This document shows positions 43,104 through 52,980 of a DNA stretch of 64,000 bases, piece by piece (position 1 is the stretch's first letter; each line of letters begins with the position of its first letter). The stretch comes from Methylovulum miyakonense HT12 (GTDB lineage Bacteria; Pseudomonadota; Gammaproteobacteria; Methylococcales; Methylomonadaceae), in the NCBI RefSeq assembly GCF_000384075.1, contig NZ_KB913025.1:643584-707583 (forward strand), written 5' to 3'. A program made the position numbers and the translations under genes. The notes under the pieces are model-generated. The model saw only the letters and a list, made by a program, of their open reading frames with translations. It did no database searches and was not told the DNA's origin.

Positions 43104-43124
43104 CTTTGAGAGTAGTTAGAGAGT

Positions 43125-43391
43125 TTACAGATTTTTTGCATGATGGTCAGGCAGCACGATGTTCAATTCGAGCGTTTCCTGGTTTTCATCTTGCTCGAAA
43201 TTAAATGATATGGCTTCCTGATCGACGTTAACATATTTTTTTATCACTTCCAGCAATTCCTTTTGTAATTGGGGAAGATAAGAAGGCTGATGCCGAGAAG
43301 AGCGCTCATGGGCAACAAGGATTTGCAAGCGCTCCTTAGCCAGAGATGCCGAACTGGTTTTAGTGATCCTAAAATAGTCAAGTAAACTCAT
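43125..43391 (-). CDS. minE: Cell division topological specificity factor MinE
   Basis: 88 residues: the MinD-interaction helix region (SASLAKERLQILVAHERSSR) and the dimerisation domain (LLEVIKKYVNVDQEAISFNF). MinE drives pole-to-pole oscillation of MinCD. It overlaps minD by one base. Confidence 0.94.
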   Translation of the reverse strand: MSLLDYFRITKTSSASLAKERLQILVAHERSSRHQPSYLPQLQKELLEVIKKYVNVDQEAISFNFEQDENQETLELNIVLPDHHAKNL

Positions 43392-44200
43392 TATTTGCCT
43401 CCAAAAAGCTTCCCGAAGAGGCCTTTTTTCTCGTCAATAAAACGGTGCGGCCTGTCTTCGCCCAAATAACGGGCAACGATATCCGCATACGCTTGCCCCG
43501 CATCGCTTTTTTCATCAAGGATGACAGGCACACCTGAGTTTGACGCAGTCAAAACTGATTTTGACTCGGGTATCACCCCTAGCAGATGCAAAGACAAAAT
43601 GTCCTGCACATCATCCACACTCAGCATATCGCCGATCTTTACCCTTTCGGGTGAATAACGGGACAACAACAGATATTCCTTAATGGGCTCTTCGTTGCGC
43701 TCCGCCCGGCGTGATTTACTGGACAACAACCCTAACATACGGTCAGAGTCCCGTACCGATGAAACTTCAGGGTTAGTCACCACAAAAGCGTCATCAGCAT
43801 AATACATCGCCAGATGCGCGCCCCTTTCGATACCCGCCGGAGAATCACAAACAACATACTGGAAATCCTTAGACAACTCCTCCAATACCTTGCCAACCCC
43901 TTCTTGGGTCAAGGCATCTTTATCCCGGGTTTGCGAAGCCGGTAAAATGTACAATTGGTCACAATGTTTATCGCGGATAAGTGCTTGGTTAAGCGAGGCT
44001 TCCCCATTGATGACATTGATAAAGTCATAGACTACCCGACGTTCACAGCCCATAATCAGGTCAAGATTACGCAACCCCACATCAAAGTCTATGACGGCTG
44101 TTTTATGACCTTTTTTTGCTAGTCCCATGGCGATTGCAGCACTGGTTGTGGTTTTGCCAACACCGCCTTTACCGGATGTTACAACGATTATTCTTGCCAC
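43391..44200 (-). CDS. minD: Septum site-determining ATPase MinD
   Basis: 269 residues. Deviant Walker A IVVTSGKGGVGKTTTSAAI, GLRNLDLIMGCERRVVYDFI and YVVCDSPAGIERGAHLAM are diagnostic; the C-terminal amphipathic helix (KKGLFGKLFGG) targets the membrane. It recruits MinC and is displaced by MinE. Confidence 0.96.
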   Translation of the reverse strand: MARIIVVTSGKGGVGKTTTSAAIAMGLAKKGHKTAVIDFDVGLRNLDLIMGCERRVVYDFINVINGEASLNQALIRDKHCDQLYILPASQTRDKDALTQEGVGKVLEELSKDFQYVVCDSPAGIERGAHLAMYYADDAFVVTNPEVSSVRDSDRMLGLLSSKSRRAERNEEPIKEYLLLSRYSPERVKIGDMLSVDDVQDILSLHLLGVIPESKSVLTASNSGVPVILDEKSDAGQAYADIVARYLGEDRPHRFIDEKKGLFGKLFGGK

Positions 44201-44223
44201 AAATGTTCCTCTAAGTAGTTTTA

Positions 44224-44976
44224 TTAAGCAATATCTTTAATAATTAAAGCATGTTCTTGTAAATAAATCTGCACTGGTTTATTACGGGCGATACTTCGCA
44301 TATCTTCGCTGATTTTATAAGTGCCCGCGATTGAAATCAGCTCCGCTTCCAAATCGGAACAAAAAATGCGCGCCTCGACATTACCTTGCACTCCCGCTAA
44401 AGCACGGCCTCTTAGGGTACTGTAAACATGAATATTACCTTCCGCCATAATTTCCGCACCTGCACTCACCTGGGCCAAAACAATCAAGTCGCCGCTCGAA
44501 TAGACGCGCTGGCCTGAACGGACCGGATGGGTAATTATAGTGGCTTGGGCTTTTGCCGCAGATTCCGGCGCCACTGCCTGGGCTTTTGCAGGAGTGCGGT
44601 CGATGTTCTTATGTTCGTTGGACAGGCTATTGTGGACAGAGTAGACGGGAATATTGAGATCTATGGCCTGTTTATTTTGCCCTTCATTTCCGCCACGGAT
44701 TCCAATAGGGAGCAATCCCGCTTTACGGATGGTATCCAACAGCCCGGCAATGTCAATATCAAGCTTGTTTTTATTGAGCCACTGCACATCAAACACTATC
44801 GGTGAGTTTTTGAAAAAATCCGGTGCCAGCTGGATTTTTTTCTGTAGCTGATGTTCGATAATTATCCAATCGTTGCTGGATAAAACTAAGACAGGAACCG
44901 AAAAAGTACTGCTCTTAAACTCAAGTGCAGAGCCATTATGAAGCGTATTATTAGCGTCCGTCGACATCCGTTGCAT
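44224..44976 (-). CDS. minC: Septum site-determining protein MinC
   Basis: 250 residues. N-terminal FtsZ-inhibiting domain (residues 12-110) and C-terminal beta-helix that binds MinD (SGDLIVLAQVSAGAEIMAEG, LRGRALAGVQGNVEARIFCS). The start may be ATG at 44976 or the ATG three codons on (44967). First gene of minCDE. Confidence 0.93.
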   Translation of the reverse strand: MQRMSTDANNTLHNGSALEFKSSTFSVPVLVLSSNDWIIIEHQLQKKIQLAPDFFKNSPIVFDVQWLNKNKLDIDIAGLLDTIRKAGLLPIGIRGGNEGQNKQAIDLNIPVYSVHNSLSNEHKNIDRTPAKAQAVAPESAAKAQATIITHPVRSGQRVYSSGDLIVLAQVSAGAEIMAEGNIHVYSTLRGRALAGVQGNVEARIFCSDLEAELISIAGTYKISEDMRSIARNKPVQIYLQEHALIIKDIA

Positions 44977-45085
44977 CTATTTGATCATAAGTTGGCTTCA
45001 TTCTAGCATTGCTAAGAAAAAAAATCATTTTTGGATGTCATTTAACTGTCAATTATCCCTTAATGACCTAACGCCATCCCAATAA

Positions 45086-45120
45086 AAAAGGGTTGCATTA
45101 TTAAATAACGCAACCCTTTT
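45086..45120 (-). terminator. Terminator after rpsI
   Basis: AAAAGGGTTGC (45086-45096) pairs with GCAACCCTTTT (45110-45120), loop 13 nt; on the minus strand it is followed by a T run. It lies 26 bases past the rpsI stop. Confidence 0.8.
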
Positions 45121-45145
45121 AACGTGATCTTGATTAAAAATAAGA

Positions 45146-45538
45146 TTAACGCTTGGAGTACTGTGGACGTTTTCTTGCTTTGTGTAAACCGACTTTCTTA
45201 CGTTCAACAATGCGCGAATCACGGGTCACATAACCTGCATTCCTAAGCGCTGGACGTAACGTTTCATCATATTCCATTAACGCACGGGTCAAGCCCAAAC
45301 GGATGGCTCCTGCTTGGCCTGATGGGCCACCGCCTTTAACGATGACATTGACATCAAAATTGCTGACCATGTCGACGCATTCTAAAGGTTGACGTGAAAC
45401 CATTTGATCTGTCTTGCGGCCAAAATACTCTTCAATAGTCTTGGTATTAATGGTAATTTTTCCGGAGCCTTTTGTTGCGTAAACGCGAGCTATTGCGCTT
45501 TTACGACGACCTGTTCCGTAATACTGAGCTGCTGCCAT
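45146..45538 (-). CDS. rpsI: 30S ribosomal protein S9
   Basis: 130 residues: [20 protein letters not shown] at the N terminus, [20 protein letters not shown] in the core, and the basic tail [11 protein letters not shown] that reaches the P-site tRNA. Eleven bases after rplM, the standard pair. Confidence 0.97.
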   Translation of the reverse strand: MAAAQYYGTGRRKSAIARVYATKGSGKITINTKTIEEYFGRKTDQMVSRQPLECVDMVSNFDVNVIVKGGGPSGQAGAIRLGLTRALMEYDETLRPALRNAGYVTRDSRIVERKKVGLHKARKRPQYSKR

Positions 45539-45549
45539 GGTCTACTCGC

Positions 45550-45978
45550 TTATAATTCTAAAACTTTTGGCTGTTGCGCCTGATGTTCATGTTCGGGGCC
45601 GGCATAGACTTTTAATTTCTTGAACATTGCCCGGCCTAAAGGATTCTTAGGCAACATGCCTTTTACGGCAGTTGTCAATATCCGGTCAGGGAACGTTTTT
45701 CTTAACTTACCTAAGCTGACAGTTTTCAGGTTACCGATATAGCCTGTATGATGCTGATACAGTTTATCTTTTTCTTTATTCCCGGTAACGCCAATTTTTT
45801 CTACATTGACGACAATAATGTAATCACCAGTGTCGACATGCGGTGTATATTCTGGTTTATGTTTGCCGCGTAGACGACGTGCAATTTCAGAAGCAAGGCG
45901 ACCTAACGTCTTTCCTTCTGCATCAACCACGTACCAATCACGCTTAACTTCTGCTGGTTTTGCACTAAATGTTTTCAT
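45550..45978 (-). CDS. rplM: 50S ribosomal protein L13
   Basis: 142 residues: [76 protein letters not shown]. Full-length L13, first gene of the rplM-rpsI operon. Confidence 0.97.
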   Translation of the reverse strand: MKTFSAKPAEVKRDWYVVDAEGKTLGRLASEIARRLRGKHKPEYTPHVDTGDYIIVVNVEKIGVTGNKEKDKLYQHHTGYIGNLKTVSLGKLRKTFPDRILTTAVKGMLPKNPLGRAMFKKLKVYAGPEHEHQAQQPKVLEL

Positions 45979-46098
45979 CGTTACTTAGTCTTTCTGAAAG
46001 CCTCAATAAAAGACTGGCAATTTTACGGGACAATAGGTTTTTTTACAACGTTTTTTGTAAAAATTTACTTATTAACAAAATCCCCCAAGCGCTTCCAA

Positions 46099-47463
46099 TC
46101 ATAATTTAATATTTAAGGAATGTAATTTACGGTACAGGTGGGTGCGCTCCATGCCAACTGCGGCGGATAATTTGGCGACACTGCCTCCAGTCCTTTCAAA
46201 ATGATATTCCAGATAAGCTTTCTCAAAATGATCCCTGGCCTCTTTCAGTGGCAAATTAAAAAAATCCGGCACGGATGGCGCCATGGCCATATCACCCATC
46301 ACAGACCCTAACGCGGACTTCACTTCCTCCAACTCAATATCTTCACCAACACCGAGGATCATCAGGCGCTGCACCAGGTTCTTTAACTCCCGCACATTAC
46401 CCCGCCAACAGTAATTGCGCAAAAAATTCTGCGCCGCCATCGAAAACCGCCTGAACCCCAACTTGTCCTGGCTCACAAAGTAATCGACATAAAAGCTCAA
46501 TAAGGCCGGCACATCCTCGCTATGTGCCCTTAACGGGGGGATTTCCATAGTCACTTCATTCAGCAAATAATACAAATCTTGCCGGAACCTCCCTGACTTG
46601 ACCTCTTCGTCCAAGCTAATCCGTGTTGACGCCACCACCCGCACTTCGACACGCACAGCCTCGCTACCCCCCACCCGCAAGAAGGACCTTGACTCTAACG
46701 CGCTCAGCAAGCGCAGCTGGGTTTCCTTGTCCATGCCCGCTATTTCGCCTAAAAACAGCGTGCCTTTATGGGCCCGTTCCAACAACCCCGGATAAATTTT
46801 GCCGCCACATTCCTTACCAAAAAACTCGACTGCCGAATTTTCGGGCGAAATGCTGCCCACCGCCACATCAATAAAAGGGCCGTCCCGATGTGAACTATGG
46901 TTATGCAAGTATCGGGCATACAATTCCTTGCCAACACCCGCCTCACCCACCAACAGCAAGCGTGCGTCATGCTGGGCCAAACGTTTTAACTGGTCTTTAG
47001 TCCTGGCGACACTCGCGCTTTTGCCAACAGGCTCTATGTCGATGGCCGACGGCCTGCTGGTGCCGGCGTTTTCCCACTGCAAATAACTCGATTCCAAGGC
47101 CTTTTCAACAATCAGCAGCAACTTGGCCATGGACAAGGGTTTCTCGAGGAAATCATAAGCGCCCAAGCGGGTCGCTTCAACCGCCGCTTCCACCGAACCA
47201 TGCCCCGACATCATAACCACCGGACAATTCAAGGAATCTTCCGCCACCCACTCTTTCAACAAGGTGATGCCATCGGTATCTGGCATCCAGATATCCAGCA
47301 GGATAAGATTGGGGTTGGTTTTTGATTTCAATTGCCTGGCTGTTTCAGCGTCTTCCGCCATAGCCACTTCGTAACCTTCGTCTTCGAGGATTTCACTGAC
47401 CAGACGGCGAATATCCGGCTCATCATCGACAACTAATAACCGCGGTGTATGTGTATCCATCAT
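46099..47463 (-). CDS. ntrX: NtrX-like response regulator with degenerate AAA+ motifs
   Basis: About 454 residues from MMDTHTPRLLVVDDEPDIRR (ATG 47463 or 47460). Receiver domain with the phospho-acceptor Asp in LILLDIWMPDTDG; AAA+ domain with Walker A LLLVGEAGVGKELYA; Fis-type HTH at the end (KLSAAVGMERTHLYRKLHSL). The sigma-54 contact GAFTGA is missing, replaced by GKECGGKIYPGLLERA, and Walker B reads GTLFLGEIAGM, a Gly where Asp is expected. NtrX proteins often lack GAFTGA and act independently of sigma-54. It follows ntrY by 13 bases. Confidence 0.88.
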   Translation of the reverse strand: MMDTHTPRLLVVDDEPDIRRLVSEILEDEGYEVAMAEDAETARQLKSKTNPNLILLDIWMPDTDGITLLKEWVAEDSLNCPVVMMSGHGSVEAAVEATRLGAYDFLEKPLSMAKLLLIVEKALESSYLQWENAGTSRPSAIDIEPVGKSASVARTKDQLKRLAQHDARLLLVGEAGVGKELYARYLHNHSSHRDGPFIDVAVGSISPENSAVEFFGKECGGKIYPGLLERAHKGTLFLGEIAGMDKETQLRLLSALESRSFLRVGGSEAVRVEVRVVASTRISLDEEVKSGRFRQDLYYLLNEVTMEIPPLRAHSEDVPALLSFYVDYFVSQDKLGFRRFSMAAQNFLRNYCWRGNVRELKNLVQRLMILGVGEDIELEEVKSALGSVMGDMAMAPSVPDFFNLPLKEARDHFEKAYLEYHFERTGGSVAKLSAAVGMERTHLYRKLHSLNIKL

Positions 47464-47476
47464 TTCCTTAAATTTT

Positions 47477-49639
47477 CTAAACGATATAGGCGGGCAGCTG
47501 GATAATAAACCCGGCGCCCGCTTTACGGCGGCCGTCAACCCAAATCGCGCCACCATGTTCTTCAACGATTTTTTTGACTATTGCCAAACCGAGCCCCGTC
47601 CCCTTGGCCTTGGTAGTGACATAAGGTTCAAAAATTTTCTCGATTTGATCTTCTTTTATCCCCGGGCCATCATCAAAAAGGCTGATTTCGATAAAATCAG
47701 TGTCATTTTTTTGCACCCGATGCAGGTTGATTTCAATCAAACCCTCTGTTTCTATAGCTTCCAACGCGTTCTTTATCAGATTATGCAAAACTTGCCTGAT
47801 ACTGACCGGATCGCCATTAATCAACAAACCGCCGCCCGTTTCATAATTGGCCTTAAATTTAACCCCTGACTTGAGCACATAAAGCGCCAACACCTCTTGC
47901 ACCAGTATAGGCAAATCAATCGCTACCGTCTGTTTTTTTGATGGTTTCGCATATTCGGAGAAATCATCCACCATTTCCTTCATGGCTTCAACTTGTTGCA
48001 CAATGGTGGTGGTGGAGCGCGTCAAGATGGATGCATCATTTGCGGAGAGCTTGTCCGCCAATTTATGTTGCAAGCGTTCTGCCGACAACTGGATGGGCGT
48101 GAGCGGGTTTTTTATTTCATGGGCCAAACGCCTCGCCACTTCACCCCAAGCGGCATTTTTCTGTGCCTGGATCAAATCCGTGACATCATCAAACACGACC
48201 ACCGCACCCACACGCAGGCCGTCCTGTGCGAACAACGGGGTTCCACGGCAGAGCAGCTCTTGCCTGCCATTGGGGCCCAAGAAGGCGATGCGTTGCTCCC
48301 AAATGTCGTCGGATAGCTCCAATAGGCGCTGGATAGATTTCAACGGCTCGGCCAGCTCAGCCTCGCTCTTTGCCAATTCCAAGAGAGTATAACCAATACA
48401 ATGGTTCACTTGAATACGGAAAATCCGGTAAGCGGCCTGGTTCGCGGTGCGGATTTTAAATGACGCGTCAAAACTGATGACGCCAGCCGTCAGATTCGCC
48501 AAGATTGTCTCCAGATAAGCGCGTTGGTTTTCAACCTCAAAACCCGCCATCCTCGATTCGTAACTGGCCCTGGCGATCCGTTGCGTCATTTCATTGAAAG
48601 ACTCCACCAAGAAACCCAAATCATCTTGCGCGATAACCGGCAATTGTTGGTCATAATGGCCAGAAGCGACCGCCTGTGTACCTTTAACCAAGGCTTTCAC
48701 CGGCGAAACGATATGGCGGATACTGATAAACGCCACCCAAATGGCCGCCAGCAAACTCATTAAAAGCACTAAGGACAAAGCCAGCGAAAAACTGAGTTTT
48801 AACGAGTGCCGTAAAAAACTCATCTCCTGATAACGCACAAAAGCAAACTCCACCGAATCGGCCAAATCGGCTATCCTGACCGGAACCGGATACAAAGCTT
48901 GCAAGTAGAGAGGCTCTTGCGAATTTATTTTGACAATCACACGGATCATCAGCTCGTCATCGCGCACTGGCGATAGCTCAACATAATCGGAATGCTGCTG
49001 GCGCAGTTGTATCCAAATATGCTCGTCCGGTAGGCTGGGCAAAATATCGCTGGGGTTATTGCTACTAGAAACAATGATCGTGCCTGGCTGGGAAAATAAC
49101 GTCATTTCTGTGGCGCCGGACAGTTCGCGCAAATTTTCAATTTCCAAGGTCAGCAAATTGTCCGGCGAGAACTCGAGCTTGGGGGCCAATTGCTGGGTTT
49201 GTTTTAAATGCCAGCGCATGCGCTGGTCTAACGAGGCCTGGCTAAGTTCCAGCGAATCTTCCATGGCACGGTCTATTTCCACATTGAACCAGCTATCAAT
49301 CCCCTGATGCAGAAACTGCATGGAAAAATAAAACACGATCGCCGCCGGAGCCAAAGCCAACACCACAAACAACGACACCATGCGGGTCGTCAGGCGGGAA
49401 CCCGCTTCATGCTTTTTCAACTGCTTGGCCAGCGTGTAGATATTGGCGCCGACCAACCATAACAAAACCACTGAACCGATGGCATTCATCAACAGCAACC
49501 AGGAATACATCTCCCCGAGCTGTGAAGATTCTTGAGTGGCCGAACTCATCAACTGCAATGACAGCAGGATAAACCCTGACAAAACCGATACGGACAGGTT
49601 AGCCGGCAGTTTTAATTTTTTAATGGCCATGAACTCCAA
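47477..49639 (-). CDS. ntrY: NtrY-like sensor histidine kinase
   Basis: 720 residues: N-terminal membrane helices (LSVSVLSGFILLSLQLM, VLLWLVGANIYTLAKQ, VSLFVVLALAPAAIVFYFS), a periplasmic sensor (residues 110-280), another helix and HAMP (AFISIRHIVSPVKALVKGTQ), PAS (residues 370-480), HisKA with RRLAHEIKNPLTPIQLSAER and the ATPase domain (NLIKNALEAIE, LFDDGPGIKED, KGTGLGLAIVKKIVEEHGG). NtrY/NtrX pairs respond to nitrogen or redox in other bacteria. Start at 49639 or 49630. Confidence 0.9.
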   Translation of the reverse strand: MEFMAIKKLKLPANLSVSVLSGFILLSLQLMSSATQESSQLGEMYSWLLLMNAIGSVVLLWLVGANIYTLAKQLKKHEAGSRLTTRMVSLFVVLALAPAAIVFYFSMQFLHQGIDSWFNVEIDRAMEDSLELSQASLDQRMRWHLKQTQQLAPKLEFSPDNLLTLEIENLRELSGATEMTLFSQPGTIIVSSSNNPSDILPSLPDEHIWIQLRQQHSDYVELSPVRDDELMIRVIVKINSQEPLYLQALYPVPVRIADLADSVEFAFVRYQEMSFLRHSLKLSFSLALSLVLLMSLLAAIWVAFISIRHIVSPVKALVKGTQAVASGHYDQQLPVIAQDDLGFLVESFNEMTQRIARASYESRMAGFEVENQRAYLETILANLTAGVISFDASFKIRTANQAAYRIFRIQVNHCIGYTLLELAKSEAELAEPLKSIQRLLELSDDIWEQRIAFLGPNGRQELLCRGTPLFAQDGLRVGAVVVFDDVTDLIQAQKNAAWGEVARRLAHEIKNPLTPIQLSAERLQHKLADKLSANDASILTRSTTTIVQQVEAMKEMVDDFSEYAKPSKKQTVAIDLPILVQEVLALYVLKSGVKFKANYETGGGLLINGDPVSIRQVLHNLIKNALEAIETEGLIEINLHRVQKNDTDFIEISLFDDGPGIKEDQIEKIFEPYVTTKAKGTGLGLAIVKKIVEEHGGAIWVDGRRKAGAGFIIQLPAYIV

Positions 49640-50184
49640 TCACTGGACAAATACCATTGCCGGCTAAGATAAGCCAAGGGGCGCAGGGGCAAAGGCAAGG
49701 CATCGCGGTCAAAATCAACTTTTAAGGCCACCACCGCACCCGGTTCCGGCAAGAACTCTGCCCCGTCAAAAAGCCGGACATTGCGCAAAACCGACATTAA
49801 ACCAATGGCGCCAGACAGCGTTGAGACATTATGGACTACGCCGTTCCTTTCATTTTTGACGCGATACATTTTCAATAACGCATGATATTGCAAACGGTAA
49901 CGGATGGTGGCTTCAGCCAGTGTTTCCGGCCAAAAAAACTCACGCGGCCGCTGGATTTTTACCTGGATATTCCAAAATAACGGGACGCCGTTTTGCAACG
50001 CCTCCATCGCTTTTTCGCTGAGTTGGTAGTCTATTTCCGCAGACAACAAATAGCCGTTGCTTTCCCTGGCTAACCCAGCCTGTTTGATATAGGCGTTACA
50101 GCAACCGGCTTGGGCCATTGGCGGCAACAGGCAAAACAACCAAAACCATAACAACGGGGATTTAAAGCTTACACAAACGCGCAT
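49612..50184 (-). CDS. Secreted DUF4390-like protein
   Basis: 190 residues from the ATG at 50184: signal peptide (LLWFWLFCLLPPMAQA), then a beta-rich domain (GYLLSAEIDYQLSEKAMEAL, TIRYRLQYHALLKMYRVKNE) ending YLSSDWSSWPL. This is the DUF4390 type, almost always found between rsmB and ntrY. Function unknown. It overlaps rsmB by 23 bases and ntrY by 28, so it is co-expressed. Confidence 0.8.
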   Translation of the reverse strand: MRVCVSFKSPLLWFWLFCLLPPMAQAGCCNAYIKQAGLARESNGYLLSAEIDYQLSEKAMEALQNGVPLFWNIQVKIQRPREFFWPETLAEATIRYRLQYHALLKMYRVKNERNGVVHNVSTLSGAIGLMSVLRNVRLFDGAEFLPEPGAVVALKVDFDRDALPLPLRPLAYLSRQWYLSSDWSSWPLKN

Positions 50185-51454
50185 AATAAAACCCGTCCAT
50201 GCCTGATTCGCCAGCCAAAATTTGCCGGCCGACACTCGCCGCCATCCCCCAATCCGCCGCAAAAGGCAGCTCCCCGGCATCGGGGTGGGCGGCTAAAAAG
50301 GCTTGCATTTGCTGTTCGTTTTCCTGCTTCAATACCGAGCAAGTGGCGTACAACAAAATGCCGCCCTTAGCCAACAAGGGCCAAATGGCCGACAAAATGC
50401 TCTGTTGCAAGGCTTGCAATGGGGCGATGTCTTCGGCACGGCGCAATAATTTTATGTCAGGATGGCGGCGGATCACGCCCGTTGCGGAACAGGGCGCATC
50501 CAATAAAATCCGCTCGAAAGGCTGGCCATCCCACCAACTTTGCGGGTCAGCGGCATCACCGGCCACCAAGGTAGCAGATAGCTGTAAGCGTTGGAGGTTT
50601 TCGGCAACCCGTTGCAAGCGGGCCGGGTCAATATCAACCGCAACCAGCCCTTTCAATTGCCCTTGGGTTTCCAAGATATGTGCCGTTTTGCCGCCCGGTG
50701 CGGCGCAGATGTCCAATACCCGTTGCCCGGCTTTTAAGTCCAGCAGGCCGGCCGCCAGTTGTGCCGCCGTATCTTGCACGGAGACAACTCCCGCCGCAAA
50801 ATCCGGCAACTCATCCACGGGCACCGCCTTGTCAAGAACTAGCGCCGACGGGCAAAAAGCAACGCCATGCGCGGTTATGCCGCGGGCTTCAAGCTGTTGC
50901 CGGTAAGTTGCAAGCCCGATTTTGGAGGTATTGATGCGCAACACCATCGGGGCTTGCTGGTTGTTGGCCAAGAGGATTTGCCCGGCGTGTCCTGGCCAGT
51001 CTTCATAAAGTTTTGCAATCAGCCAATCAGGATGGCTGTATTCGGCGGAAGGGTGTTGTTGGCAGTGCCGGTCTAACCGCTCTTGTTCGCGCTGGTATGT
51101 CCTCAACACGCCATTCACCAACCCCCGGGCCCAAGCCCTTTTGCCAACGCCCGCGACCGTTTCGGAAACGGCGGCGTGAGCCTTGACGCGCATAAATTTG
51201 AGTTGGTACAGGCCGGTTAAAATCAAGGCCTTGATTTCAGTGTCTTTGAGCGGTTTATCGACCAATTCATCCAAGATGGCGGTGAGCTGGTGATAATGCC
51301 GGCAAACCCCGTAGCAGAGCATTTGGACAAAGGCGCGGTCTTTATTGGCTGGCACATTGGCCAAGGTGGTATCGAGGCTTGCCGTTAATGAATGGCCGTT
51401 TTCCAGGACATTGGCCAGGGTCCGAGCGGCGATGGCGCGTGTATTGATACTCAA
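50162..51454 (-). CDS. rsmB: 16S rRNA m5C967 methyltransferase RsmB
   Basis: 430 residues. N-terminal NusB-like RNA-binding domain (residues 1-140), then the Rossmann core with [17 protein letters not shown] (SAM motif), [18 protein letters not shown] (motif IV, Cys) and [16 protein letters not shown] (motif VI, catalytic Cys). It overlaps fmt by four bases in the classical def-fmt-rsmB order. Confidence 0.94.
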   Translation of the reverse strand: MSINTRAIAARTLANVLENGHSLTASLDTTLANVPANKDRAFVQMLCYGVCRHYHQLTAILDELVDKPLKDTEIKALILTGLYQLKFMRVKAHAAVSETVAGVGKRAWARGLVNGVLRTYQREQERLDRHCQQHPSAEYSHPDWLIAKLYEDWPGHAGQILLANNQQAPMVLRINTSKIGLATYRQQLEARGITAHGVAFCPSALVLDKAVPVDELPDFAAGVVSVQDTAAQLAAGLLDLKAGQRVLDICAAPGGKTAHILETQGQLKGLVAVDIDPARLQRVAENLQRLQLSATLVAGDAADPQSWWDGQPFERILLDAPCSATGVIRRHPDIKLLRRAEDIAPLQALQQSILSAIWPLLAKGGILLYATCSVLKQENEQQMQAFLAAHPDAGELPFAADWGMAASVGRQILAGESGMDGFYYARLCKL

Positions 51455-52380
51455 CCCAGTATTGCCCCGTTGACATCGTGTGCATTGAGAAAGGCCTCAA
51501 CCGCCATGCGTTTGCCACCCGGCAATTGCACTTCCAACAAACGCAACAGGCCTTCGCCGGTGACCACGTCCATATGTTTGTGGTCGCCATGCACCGTGCC
51601 GGCCTCCCCCGCCCTTTCACCAGCAATCGCTTCGGCGCGCCAGATACGCAACACTTCACCATGGTAGAGGCTTTGCGCCACAGGCCAAGCATTCAGGCCG
51701 CGCACTTTTCTGGCGAGGGTCTCCGCAGGCAGCGCCCAGTCAATCACGGCTTCGCTTTTGCCAAGCTTTTCGGCATACGTAACCAAGGCCTCATCTTGCG
51801 GTTCCGCTTGCACGGTGCCTTGTTCCAATTGCCCTACAACTTTTGCCAAGCCTATTGCACCCAATGCCGCCAACTGGTCATGCAAATCGCTGGAGGTGTC
51901 AGACCCACCAATGGCACATTCCTCTTTGTGCAACATATCGCCCGCATCCAACTTGCGGACAAGCTTGATGATGGTCACGCCCGTTTTTTCATCGCCCGCC
52001 ATGAGTGCGCGCTGGATCGGTGCGGCCCCACGCCAACGCGGCAGCAAAGAGCCATGCACGTTGATGCAGCCCAAAGGCAACGCGTCCAGGACGGTTTGCG
52101 GCAAAATCATGCCATAAGCGACGACGACCATCAGGTCGGCGTTAAAATCCCGCAAGCGTTGCAGCTCCTCATCCGCCTTAAACGTCAACGGCTGCAAAAC
52201 AGGGATGTTGGCGGCGACCGCCAATTGTTTGACCGGGCTCGGCTGCAAATGGCGGCCACGCCCTGCCGGGCGGTCAGGTTGGGTATAAACGGCACAGACT
52301 TCATGGCCTGAAGCGAGCAAGGTTTGCAAACTGGGGACAGCGAATTCGGGCGTTCCGGCAAAAATAATTTTCATGCTCAA
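51451..52380 (-). CDS. fmt: Methionyl-tRNA formyltransferase
   Basis: 309 residues. [18 protein letters not shown] (start), [36 protein letters not shown] (catalytic Asn/His region) and the C-terminal OB-like domain with [14 protein letters not shown]. It formylates initiator Met-tRNA. Four-base overlaps with def and rsmB. Confidence 0.95.
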   Translation of the reverse strand: MSMKIIFAGTPEFAVPSLQTLLASGHEVCAVYTQPDRPAGRGRHLQPSPVKQLAVAANIPVLQPLTFKADEELQRLRDFNADLMVVVAYGMILPQTVLDALPLGCINVHGSLLPRWRGAAPIQRALMAGDEKTGVTIIKLVRKLDAGDMLHKEECAIGGSDTSSDLHDQLAALGAIGLAKVVGQLEQGTVQAEPQDEALVTYAEKLGKSEAVIDWALPAETLARKVRGLNAWPVAQSLYHGEVLRIWRAEAIAGERAGEAGTVHGDHKHMDVVTGEGLLRLLEVQLPGGKRMAVEAFLNAHDVNGAILG

Positions 52381-52895
52381 CTTTTTTCCAATTTATGGAG
52401 TTTCTCCAGCTTCGTCTTAATGCGTTGGCGTTTTAACGGCGACAGATAATCGACGAACAACTTGCCTTCCAAATGATCCATTTCATGCTGTATGCACACC
52501 GCCAGCAACTCCCGAGCCTCCAGCTCAAACTCACGGCCTTCGCGGTCTAGGGCTTTGACCCTAATATGTTCGGCCCGCTTCACCTTTTCATAAAAGCTGG
52601 GGACGGACAAACAGCCTTCTTCAGACTCCTTAACCCCGTCCTGCTCAACAATTTGCGGGTTGATCAGGCAAAGCGGCGCATTTTTTTCTTCACTAATATC
52701 TATGACGATGATACGTTTATGGACATTGACCTGGGTAGCCGCCAAACCGACCCCTTTTGCGGCATACATGGTGGCCAACATATCGTCAACAAATCTTTGG
52801 GTGTTATTGTCGATTTTATCGACAACCGCTGCTTTTTTCCGCAACCGATCATCAGGAAACTCGAGAATAGTTAGAATACTCAACAAACTCTCCAC
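52377..52895 (-). CDS. def: Peptide deformylase
   Basis: 172 residues. The three metal-site motifs are [26 protein letters not shown] and [19 protein letters not shown]. It removes the formyl group from nascent peptides. First gene of def-fmt-rsmB; divergent from the LysM gene. Confidence 0.96.
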   Translation of the reverse strand: MESLLSILTILEFPDDRLRKKAAVVDKIDNNTQRFVDDMLATMYAAKGVGLAATQVNVHKRIIVIDISEEKNAPLCLINPQIVEQDGVKESEEGCLSVPSFYEKVKRAEHIRVKALDREGREFELEARELLAVCIQHEMDHLEGKLFVDYLSPLKRQRIKTKLEKLHKLEKS

Positions 52896-52980
52896 TATAA
52901 TAATTGAATACTGGAATTCTATCTGAATTCATCTAAACTTTGAATTCAAACAGACTAAAAAAGACCCCTCAGGAATCACT

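Noticed and set aside
51478..52311. 277-codon frame opposite fmt
   Set aside because: Antisense shadow of fmt, which has all family motifs.
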